From positions 1 to 10,150 of the forward strand of contig SKSL01000159.1 of NCBI GenBank assembly GCA_007123015.1: a stretch of 10,150 nt of DNA, given 5' to 3'. Position numbers and translations under genes: made by a program. The notes under the pieces are model-generated. The model saw nothing but the letters and a program-made list of their open reading frames with translations. It ran no database searches and had not been told where the DNA came from. This stretch comes from Natronohydrobacter sp. (GTDB taxonomy: Bacteria; Pseudomonadota; Alphaproteobacteria; Rhodobacterales; Rhodobacteraceae). Of this stretch, positions 1-6,986 are shown one piece after another; the first letter of the stretch is position 1, and every line of letters starts with the position of its first letter.

Positions 1-299
1 AGTTTGATGGCCAGAAAACAAACCCACTTCACCTCTGCTTCACTGCCTGTGTGGACAAATGATCGCGCGGCCTGTCGCACCCAACCAGAAGTTGAAATCT
101 AGTAATTAAAGATAATATTAAAAAAATAAAGAGAGTTACGAAGAGAAAAATCTATCTGTCGGGTGCATGATCAAAGAAATCTGCATCAGAGCGCGCCCTG
201 CTGATCACAATGCGCCGCCGCGCGACCTGCGCTGTCGCGCAAGGGGTCGAAGCGATTGGCGCCAGATCAGCCATGCAGTGCGCCTTTGTCATGCAATGT

Positions 300-319
300 C
301 GCGCAGACAGCTCTGCGCG
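300..319 (+). other. Perfect hairpin in the bcs leader
   Basis: An 8-bp perfect inverted repeat (CGCGCAGA, then loop CAGC, then TCTGCGCG) lies about 225 bases before the first bcs start codon. It is GC-rich and would form a stable RNA stem-loop. No run of T follows it, so it is not a standard intrinsic terminator. It could be a leader RNA structure or chance in GC-rich DNA. Confidence 0.35.
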
Positions 320-527
320 CAATTACGATCAGCCTTCCGAGACCCTATGCGACCCGGCAAATCTGTGCCTGCGTTGCAGATATGCCAGCCCTTGCACCAT
401 GAGCTGCAGCATTTTGCTGGAAAAATGTTCAAAAACCGATGAGAGTGTTTTTATCTTGCAAGAAACGGTGCTTAGGGTGCTTGTGACACGAAGTCTTGGC
501 CTATCACAACTCTTTCGAAAGCTGATC

Positions 528-532
528 GGAGG
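528..532 (+). promoter_or_regulatory. Ribosome binding site fixing the bcsN-like start
   Basis: GGAGG at 528-532 sits 10 bases before ATG 543. This decides the start of the first operon gene: the same frame is open back to an ATG at 210, but that start has no such site, and only the 543 start puts a lipoprotein signal at the N-terminus. Confidence 0.75.
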
Positions 533-542
533 CCTTGGTGCC

Positions 543-1178
543 ATGCGCTCTGCGCTTTTGTGCACAGTGCCACTGCTGCTGTCGGCCTGCACGACGGATG
601 TGATCCACCTACCGCAACTGGCACAGACAGCGCCAGAAAGAGAGTGGCTGATTGTGGCACATGACCGGAGCTGGATACGCACACCACAGGCGCGTATGGT
701 CATGCAGCGGCGCAGCGGGCCCGTGGTGGAGCAGCGACTTGCTCTGACCAACCTGACCTCACTGCCCGGCGATAATTTCATTTTTCTGCGCACTGTGCCC
801 GGCAGTTCGCCGGGGGTGATGCACCGAGACAGGCTGCTGGCAGCGGCGGGGGGTATCCCGGACCCGTTCGAAGAGTCCGATCTGGCGCTCTTGCGTAGCA
901 GGCCTGATGGCGTGGGCGACCTGATCTGGGCCGAATGGAACAGTGGTGCGGGAACGCAATGCGTGCTGGCCATGCGCCGCCTTGGCAGTCGCGAACGGAC
1001 CTTGCCACGCGGAGCGAGTGCCATCGACGTGCTGATGCGAAACTGCATCCGAGGTGATTCCGCCGATGCAGCCTTGGCCCCTCTGCGTGGCGAAAACATC
1101 TTGTTGCCAGGGTCCATCCGGCCAGGGCATGCCACATCACAGCGCCCTATCTCTGCGCTGGCGGCGCCATTGCCATGA
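543..1178 (+). CDS. bcsN: BcsN-like cellulose biosynthesis lipoprotein
   Basis: Predicted 211-residue envelope lipoprotein. Seen: a short hydrophobic N-terminus ending in a lipobox (LSAC, acylated Cys16). The +2 residue is Thr, not Asp, which favours outer-membrane sorting by the usual E. coli rule. The body has no catalytic motif. It contains a segment reading EQRLALTNLTSLPGDN (about residues 61-77) and later WAEWNSG, CVLAMRRL and RNC motifs, which fit my memory of the BcsN family (Pfam CBP_BcsN) from rhizobia. BcsN accompanies alphaproteobacterial cellulose operons, and its molecular role is not established as far as I know. The stop overlaps the bcsA start as ATGA, so the two are probably translationally coupled. 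An outer-membrane role in cellulose passage is inference. The family call rests on remembered motifs, operon position and lipoprotein form, not on a search. Confidence 0.68.
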   Translation: MRSALLCTVPLLLSACTTDVIHLPQLAQTAPEREWLIVAHDRSWIRTPQARMVMQRRSGPVVEQRLALTNLTSLPGDNFIFLRTVPGSSPGVMHRDRLLAAAGGIPDPFEESDLALLRSRPDGVGDLIWAEWNSGAGTQCVLAMRRLGSRERTLPRGASAIDVLMRNCIRGDSADAALAPLRGENILLPGSIRPGHATSQRPISALAAPLP

Positions 1179-3604
1179 CTGCGCTCACCCTCTCACGCCG
1201 GGGCGGCGCTGCTCTGCTCGCTGCAGGCTGGATCGTTCTGGCGGGGGCCGTGCTGATGCTGGTCAGCACGCCCACATCGACACAGGTGCAGGCTCTGTTG
1301 GGGATCACTGCGGTGAGCATTGTGCTTATCGCCAAACCTTTCGTGCGAAAGGTCAAGGTTGCCCGCCTGATCATGTTGGCCACAGCCAGCATGCTGATCC
1401 TGCGCTATTGGATCTGGCGACTTACAGACACGCTGCCATCGCTCGACACGCCCATATCGCTCACTGTCGCGCTCATGCTCTTTTTGATCGAGACCTATGC
1501 AATCGCTGTCTTCTTCCTGACCGCGTTCATCAATGCCGATCCCATCGATCACCCGTTGCCACCGCAGGTGCGCGCCGCCGATCTGCCGACCGTCGATATT
1601 CTGGTGCCGTCCTATAATGAACCGACCGAGATGCTGAGCATCACGCTTTCGGCTGCGCGGCAGATCATCTATCCTGCCGACAAATTGCGCGTGGTGCTTT
1701 GCGATGACGGCGGCACGGACCAGCGCTGCGCCCATTCCGATCCGGATATCGCTGCGGGTGCGCGCGCGCGGCGGGCGGAATTGCAACAACTCTGCAAGGA
1801 ATATGGCGTCATCTACAGCACGCGTGCGCGCAATGAACACGCCAAGGCCGGCAATATGAGCGCGGCGCTTGAGAAGCTCGATGGCGATCTGGTGGTCGTG
1901 TTCGATGCCGACCATGTGCCAAGCCGTGATTTTCTGGCCAGAACAGTCGGGTATTTCGTGCAGAACCCGCGTCTGTTTCTGGTGCAGACACCGCATTTCT
2001 TCATCAATCTCGATCCGATCCAGCGCAATCTGGGGCTCGCGCGGGACTGCCCGGCCGAGAACGAAATGTTCTACAGCGACATCCATCGCGGGCTGGACCG
2101 CTGGCGCGGGGCATTTTTCTGCGGCTCGGCGGCCGTGCTGCGCCGCTCTGCCCTGGATGAAGCCGGCGGGTTTTCCGGCGAAACCATCACCGAAGATGCA
2201 GAAACAGCGCTCGATATCCACGCCAATGGCTGGGAGAGCATGTATCTGAACCGGGCCATGATCGCTGGATTGCAGCCTGAAACCTTTGCCAGCTTCATCC
2301 AGCAACGCGGGCGCTGGGCCACAGGCATGGTGCAGATGCTGCTGCTGAAAAACCCGCTCTTTCGGCGCGGACTCGCCGTGCAGCAGCGGCTTTGCTACAT
2401 CAATTCCATGAGTTTCTGGTTGTTTCCGCTGGTGCGGATGGGCTTCCTGATCATCCCGCTGTTCTACCTGTTTTTCGGGCTCGAGATTTTTGTGGCCACA
2501 GGCGAAGAAGTGCTCGCCTATATGGTCAGCTACCTTCTGGTCAGCTTCCTTGTGCAGAACGCCCTTTTCGGCCGCGTGCGTTGGCCCCTGATCTCTGAAG
2601 TCTATGAAGTGGCACAGGCCCCGTATTTGGCCACGCAGGTGCTCAAGACCGTCATCAAACCGCGCGCAGCGCAATTCGCAGTGACAGCCAAGGATGAGAC
2701 ACTGAGCGAGGACCTGATCTCGCCGATTTATCTGCCGCTGCTGCTGCTCTTCCTTGTGCTGGCACTGGGATTGGTGGCTGCCGTGACGCGCTGGATGCTG
2801 TTTCCGGGCGATCGCACAACAGTCGAAGTCGTGGGCGGCTGGGCCGTGTTCAATTTCCTGCTTGTGGGTCTTGCTCTGGGGGCAGTCTGCGAAAAACAGC
2901 AGCGCCGCGTTGTGCCACGGTTGCAGGTCAAGCGACCAGGCTCGCTGCGATTGCTCGACGACGCCCAGCCCGAAGCGCCGCACCCAGCTCTGGAAGCCAT
3001 GATCCTCGATGCCTCTACAGGCGGTGCGCGGGTGCGGTTGTTGAACAAACCGGCCCAGCCCGAAGAAGGTGGCAGCATCGGGTCGATCGCCGAGGCCACG
3101 CGCCGCTATGAGGAGGGTGCGATGTTGGCGTTACGACCGCATTTTCCACGCAATCCGAGCATGGAAATTGACATCAAGGTCGAACTGCGTTCGATCACGC
3201 ATAGTGCCGAGGGGTTGACCTTCGGCGTGCGCTTTCTTCCCGACCAACCGCTGAATGTCCGCGAGGCCATCGCCTACCTGATCTTCTCGGACAGCGAGGT
3301 ATGGCGGAAGATGCGCGAAACCGACACCTCTGCCCGTGGGCTGGTCTCGGGACTGCTCTATGCATTGTGGCTGGCGCTGCGCACAATCCCGCACGCGCTG
3401 TGGCAGTTGGCGCGCGAACCGGCGCGACGCCGCAAGCGCGCGTTCGAAGGCACCGAAGACGTGGCGCCCGTGCATGTTCTGGCATTCGGTGCGAATTTTG
3501 AAGCCGACCCTGCGACAGGCAAGAGCGCGGGGCGCGACGGGCGCGAGAGCCCGGCGCATCGTGACGGGCTGGATTTCGTTCTGGATGAAGAGGGCAAGAA
3601 ATGA
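1175..3604 (+). CDS. bcsA: Cellulose synthase catalytic subunit BcsA (UDP-forming), with PilZ domain
   Basis: An 809-residue inner-membrane processive glycosyltransferase (GT2) that polymerises UDP-glucose into beta-1,4-glucan and moves the chain through its own membrane channel. Seen: hydrophobic segments within about residues 13-117; the GT domain with CDDGG (Asp177), DAD (Asp244, Asp246), FFCGS (314-318), TED with catalytic base Asp341, and QQRGRW (376-381); four more membrane segments near 410-437, 447-466, 517-541 and 554-573; the gating loop FAVTAK (from Phe501); then a PilZ domain with RVVPR (Arg578, Arg582) and DASTGG (612-617), the c-di-GMP signature. These positions run almost exactly two residues below R. 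sphaeroides BcsA numbering as I recall it. All key residues are present, so the enzyme should be active and c-di-GMP-dependent. A charged tail from about 745 makes it some 20 residues longer. ATGA overlaps join it to both neighbours. Confidence 0.98.
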   Translation: MTALTLSRRGGAALLAAGWIVLAGAVLMLVSTPTSTQVQALLGITAVSIVLIAKPFVRKVKVARLIMLATASMLILRYWIWRLTDTLPSLDTPISLTVALMLFLIETYAIAVFFLTAFINADPIDHPLPPQVRAADLPTVDILVPSYNEPTEMLSITLSAARQIIYPADKLRVVLCDDGGTDQRCAHSDPDIAAGARARRAELQQLCKEYGVIYSTRARNEHAKAGNMSAALEKLDGDLVVVFDADHVPSRDFLARTVGYFVQNPRLFLVQTPHFFINLDPIQRNLGLARDCPAENEMFYSDIHRGLDRWRGAFFCGSAAVLRRSALDEAGGFSGETITEDAETALDIHANGWESMYLNRAMIAGLQPETFASFIQQRGRWATGMVQMLLLKNPLFRRGLAVQQRLCYINSMSFWLFPLVRMGFLIIPLFYLFFGLEIFVATGEEVLAYMVSYLLVSFLVQNALFGRVRWPLISEVYEVAQAPYLATQVLKTVIKPRAAQFAVTAKDETLSEDLISPIYLPLLLLFLVLALGLVAAVTRWMLFPGDRTTVEVVGGWAVFNFLLVGLALGAVCEKQQRRVVPRLQVKRPGSLRLLDDAQPEAPHPALEAMILDASTGGARVRLLNKPAQPEEGGSIGSIAEATRRYEEGAMLALRPHFPRNPSMEIDIKVELRSITHSAEGLTFGVRFLPDQPLNVREAIAYLIFSDSEVWRKMRETDTSARGLVSGLLYALWLALRTIPHALWQLAREPARRRKRAFEGTEDVAPVHVLAFGANFEADPATGKSAGRDGRESPAHRDGLDFVLDEEGKK

Positions 3605-5877
3605 CCGGCCGCGCGCAGGCATTCCGCTTTGCCGTCGTCGCAGCAGTATTCGCGATGCTGTTTCCGCCAGCTTTTGTCGCGCAACTGATCCAGCTCGACC
3701 CATTGCCCACAGACCCGCAAGAGCGCGTGCCGTCCTTCTCGTCACCGGGTCTGGGCCCGCTCGGAGCGCCGGGCGTGATCGAGTTGCCTTCGACCTCGGG
3801 CCCACCGACGCCGCGATTGCAGCGCGGCGAAAATGATCTTGCTCAGCCCCGTGACCCGGGGTTGGACAGTTTGCTATTGCCCCTCTGGCTGGCAGGGCTG
3901 AGCGAGGCGCCGGGCGAAGTGGCGCGGCTGAGCGGGGAAACCGCGACGCAGCGGTTCTTCCTGTTTCTGCCACAGGCGCTTGACGCGGCAGAGTTGCGAT
4001 TGACACACCAGACCGGGATCGATGCTCTGCCCGGCAGATCCGCACTGACCGTGTCGATCAACGGCACAGCGATCGGCACAGTCTCTCCGTCGCATTTTGA
4101 TGGTTTCGCAGTGGATACTCTGGCCGTGCCGCCCGGCGTGTTGCAGGTCGGGCGCAACACTGTCGAGATCCGGGCCAGACATGCCCACCGGGTCGCCTGC
4201 GGGCCTGACGCGTCCTTCGCATTATGGACCGATATTGACGCATCGCGCAGCGGGATACGCATGCCCAATGGCAGTTTCGAGCTGGGGCCCGCCGGGTTTC
4301 TGGCGGCAATCGCGGCGCAGACCGCGCGGGCCGAACCTGTGACCTTTCACCGCCCCGATCCAGCCGCCTCGATGCTGGAAGCGGCGCCCTTCATTGCCCA
4401 GGCAAGCATCGCCATGGGCGGGGCCGCCCCCGAAATTGTCAGCGCGCCCTACTGGGTCCAACAGGAAAGCAGGCCGCAACTGGCGCGCATCACTGCCTTT
4501 CCCCCGGGCGAAGGTCCGCGTGCGCCGCAATTCCGGCGCGGGGGTGATGGCGCGGTCGTGCTGGTGGTGGAACAATCAGACGATTACAGCGCGCTGCTTG
4601 CAGATTTGTTCCCCCCTGATCTGCAGCCCCCGGCCACCGGGGTCGAAGTGCTGAAGACTGGCGCGCCTGTGCCACTCTCGGATCTGGGCGTGCCGCGCCT
4701 GCGCGGCGAAGGGCGATATAACAACCTGACCGTGGATTTCATGCTTCCCTGGGACTGGCTGCTGCTGGCCTCGCAATCGGCAAGGATCGACCTTGACTAT
4801 CGCTTCGCCCCCGGATTGCCCAACGGTGCCTTGCTGCTGGTCAAGGTGAACGGGGTGACGGTCCGGCTCTTGCCGCTGGACCAGGACGGGGGCATGACGC
4901 TGCCGACCTTGCCCGTATCATTTGTCGCGCGCCTGCTGAAACCGGGCATGAACCGGCTGGAGTTCGAAACCCTTATCCCCGGCGATCCGCCCAATCGGGC
5001 CTGTCCCGAGCTTGATGGCCCTGTGATCGAGATTTCCGAAGGCAGTCGCCTGTTCGTGCCCCAGTCACCCAGCATGGCGCAAGCCGATCTGGCGCGTACC
5101 TTGTCCATGATCACTGCAGATACGATCCTGCTCAGTGACATGGCGCAGGCGCAATTCTCGCCCGGATTGCTGCCCCAGATCGCCGCTGGCCTGATGGTCG
5201 CCCCAGCCGAGTCCCGGCTTTTCAATCCCAACGCAACGCTGAAGGTGGCAACGCTTGGCGATCTGGACCGCATCGAAGGCGATTGGCTGTCCCCCGCAGC
5301 GCGCCGGGCGCTGTTCGAGATTCTGGGAGGCGCGCGGGCGCGCATCGAGCCTGCGGCCAGCGTGGGAACTCCGTGGGAAGCCGTAGGGGCGCGGACTGGC
5401 CTGCTGGACCAGATCGAAGCGCGCGGTCTGCTGGACGTGCCGAGCCGTGTGCTGGACCGCATCATCGCGCTTGCCATGGGCGACACGCCCCCCTTGACCG
5501 ACTGGCTTGCAACGACCGACGGTCAGATGGCCCTGCTGCAACCCGATCCGGGGCGACCTGATGATGTGTGGCTTGTCATGGGGCCTGGGCTTGATCCTGC
5601 GGTTGCCATGCGGGCCATCGCGGCGGGCCGGATCAGCCATAATGGGCCGCGCGGGCAGGTGGCCTTGCATGATCAGGCGCTTGGCTGGCAAAGCTGGACT
5701 GCACCAGACCGCCCGCTATCGCTGCTGCGCCCTGCTGAACTTGGCACCATTCGCGCGATCATGGGTAATTTCGCGACCACTTTTCCACTGGCCTTCATCG
5801 GCCTGTTGTTGGGCCTTGCGATGATCCTGGCTTTGGTGGCAATGGCACTTCTCAGTCTGACGCGGAGGCAAAGATAA
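3601..5877 (+). CDS. bcsB: Cellulose synthase periplasmic subunit BcsB
   Basis: A 758-residue partner of BcsA, periplasmic and anchored by one C-terminal membrane helix. In the family it supports the synthase transmembrane region and guides the emerging glucan through carbohydrate-binding and flavodoxin-like domains. Seen: an N-terminal signal or anchor (about 8-30), a Pro-rich stretch (about 35-80), the BcsB-typical segments around CGPDASFALW (Cys200) and NRACPELDGP (Cys468), and a C-terminal helix at about 728-752 followed by TRRQR. Cys200 and Cys468 are the only cysteines, so a disulfide is possible, though this is inference. Length is close to R. sphaeroides BcsB (about 725). The start overlaps the bcsA stop (ATGA) and has GAGGG at 3590-3594, six bases upstream. 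Confidence 0.95.
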   Translation: MTGRAQAFRFAVVAAVFAMLFPPAFVAQLIQLDPLPTDPQERVPSFSSPGLGPLGAPGVIELPSTSGPPTPRLQRGENDLAQPRDPGLDSLLLPLWLAGLSEAPGEVARLSGETATQRFFLFLPQALDAAELRLTHQTGIDALPGRSALTVSINGTAIGTVSPSHFDGFAVDTLAVPPGVLQVGRNTVEIRARHAHRVACGPDASFALWTDIDASRSGIRMPNGSFELGPAGFLAAIAAQTARAEPVTFHRPDPAASMLEAAPFIAQASIAMGGAAPEIVSAPYWVQQESRPQLARITAFPPGEGPRAPQFRRGGDGAVVLVVEQSDDYSALLADLFPPDLQPPATGVEVLKTGAPVPLSDLGVPRLRGEGRYNNLTVDFMLPWDWLLLASQSARIDLDYRFAPGLPNGALLLVKVNGVTVRLLPLDQDGGMTLPTLPVSFVARLLKPGMNRLEFETLIPGDPPNRACPELDGPVIEISEGSRLFVPQSPSMAQADLARTLSMITADTILLSDMAQAQFSPGLLPQIAAGLMVAPAESRLFNPNATLKVATLGDLDRIEGDWLSPAARRALFEILGGARARIEPAASVGTPWEAVGARTGLLDQIEARGLLDVPSRVLDRIIALAMGDTPPLTDWLATTDGQMALLQPDPGRPDDVWLVMGPGLDPAVAMRAIAAGRISHNGPRGQVALHDQALGWQSWTAPDRPLSLLRPAELGTIRAIMGNFATTFPLAFIGLLLGLAMILALVAMALLSLTRRQR

Positions 5878-6986
5878 TGGACCGACGGAGCTTTCTGACA
5901 TCCGCAGTCAGCGCCGCAACTCTGCCAAAGCTGCTGCCCCCGGTCGCGGCAAGTCTTGCTACAGCGCTTGCCCCTGCGCGTGCTGCGGCCCAGGCAGCAG
6001 ATGTCCCGCACGCGCTCGGAACACTCTGGCGGGCCTGGCGCGATGCCTATCTGGATTTCAGTGGCCGCGTCATTGACGGGCCACAATTCAACGCAAGCCA
6101 TTCCGAAGGACAGGGCTATGGGATGGTGCTGGCCGCGTTCTTCGGGGATCGCGCGGCGTTCGAACGCATGGCCGACTGGACGCAGACGCATCTGGCCATT
6201 CGCCCTGACAACCTGCTGGCATGGCGCTGGCGCCCGGACCTGCCTGAACGGGTGCCCGACCTGAACAACGCCAGCGACGGCGATCTGTTCTATGCATGGG
6301 CCCTGCTTCTGGGAAGTCGTCGCTTCGGCCGCGAAGATTGGCGTCGCCGTGCTGCAGCTATTGTTGACGATCTGGAAACCCGCTGCACGGCTGAACGCCC
6401 TGACCGACCAGGCACGCTGGTGCTCTTGCCTGCAGCACGCTATTTCGCATTCGCTGACCGGATATTGGTGAACCCGTCCTACATCATGCCGCGCGCAATG
6501 AGCGATCTCGCCGAAGCCTTCGGCGCTTCCCGGATGGCTCAAGTGTCGCGCTCGGGGCTTGAGCTGGTCACAGAACTGGCCGGTCGCGGTCTGGTTCCCG
6601 ATTGGGTGCAGATCACTGCAAATGGTGTCGGCCCGGCCCCCGGTTTCTCAGAGCATTTTGGATATGAATCGGTCCGAGTGCCCTTGTTTCTGCTCTGGTC
6701 TGGCGAAAGCCAGCATCAGGCAGTCGCCCGCGCCGGATCCGCCATCGGGCGCGCCCCGGACGGGCAGGCCGCGATTGTCATAGAAACGCAAACCGGGCGG
6801 GCCATCGAATACAGTCCGGATCCGGGCTACCGCGCCATAGGCGCATTGTCGCGCTGCGTCACTGACGGCCAGATCGGCGCGGCAATCCCGCCATTCGCAG
6901 TCACGCAGCCCTATTATCCCGCAACCCTGCATCTGTTCACCTTGCTCGCCCAGTCGGAGAACTTTCCTTCATGTCGACCCATCTGA
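5877..6986 (+). CDS. bcsZ: Periplasmic endo-1,4-beta-glucanase BcsZ (GH8), Tat-type signal
   Basis: A 369-residue glycoside hydrolase family 8 enzyme that cuts beta-1,4-glucan. In bcs operons it trims or edits the growing chain and is needed for normal cellulose. Seen: the conserved SEGQGYGM motif with general-acid Glu77, and NNASDGD with Asp134 in the position of the GH8 catalytic or substrate-binding aspartate; spacing of the two (57 residues) suits the family. The N-terminus reads DRRSFLTSA followed by an Ala/Leu stretch ending in ARAAAQA, which looks like a twin-arginine (Tat) signal with cleavage near residue 40. The start ATG overlaps the bcsB stop (TAATG), with GGAGG at 5864-5868, eight bases upstream. 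The end overlaps the next gene by 16 bases. The enzyme class is secure; Tat rather than Sec export is inferred. Confidence 0.95.
   Translation: MDRRSFLTSAVSAATLPKLLPPVAASLATALAPARAAAQAADVPHALGTLWRAWRDAYLDFSGRVIDGPQFNASHSEGQGYGMVLAAFFGDRAAFERMADWTQTHLAIRPDNLLAWRWRPDLPERVPDLNNASDGDLFYAWALLLGSRRFGREDWRRRAAAIVDDLETRCTAERPDRPGTLVLLPAARYFAFADRILVNPSYIMPRAMSDLAEAFGASRMAQVSRSGLELVTELAGRGLVPDWVQITANGVGPAPGFSEHFGYESVRVPLFLLWSGESQHQAVARAGSAIGRAPDGQAAIVIETQTGRAIEYSPDPGYRAIGALSRCVTDGQIGAAIPPFAVTQPYYPATLHLFTLLAQSENFPSCRPI

Larger units (their letters stand above)
1..542. other. Long non-coding leader upstream of the cellulose operon
   Basis: I see no convincing gene in these 542 bases. Open frames here (for example from 167 or 210) have no good ribosome binding site and no recognisable protein motifs. 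The interval is split in composition: about 92-165 is strongly AT-rich and purine-rich on the plus strand, while 170-420 is GC-rich. The AT-rich block could carry the operon promoter: TTGAAA at 92-97 is followed after 17 bases by ATATTA at 115-120, a weak sigma-70-like pair. A promoter there would give a leader of about 400 bases. A shorter leader from nearer 455-480 is equally possible. Known bcs operons are activated mostly after translation by c-di-GMP, so little can be inferred about a regulator. Confidence 0.45.

Noticed and set aside
106..121. CtrA-like site (TTAA, spacer, TTAA) in the AT-rich leader
   Set aside because: The spacer is eight bases, not the seven I expect for the CtrA consensus, and TTAA pairs are common in such AT-rich DNA.
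210..542. N-terminal extension of the first operon gene back to ATG 210
   Set aside because: No ribosome binding site there, a Cys- and Arg-rich translation without family features, and it would bury the lipoprotein signal that begins at 543.
1..542. c-di-GMP riboswitch in the leader of the cellulose operon
   Set aside because: I looked for a structured leader because of the c-di-GMP link, but saw only one simple hairpin and no recognisable GEMM-type core.
1193..2983. A 596-codon open frame on the minus strand
   Set aside because: It lies antisense to bcsA, is rich in His, Gln and Arg, and has no domain. It is a shadow of a GC-rich gene.
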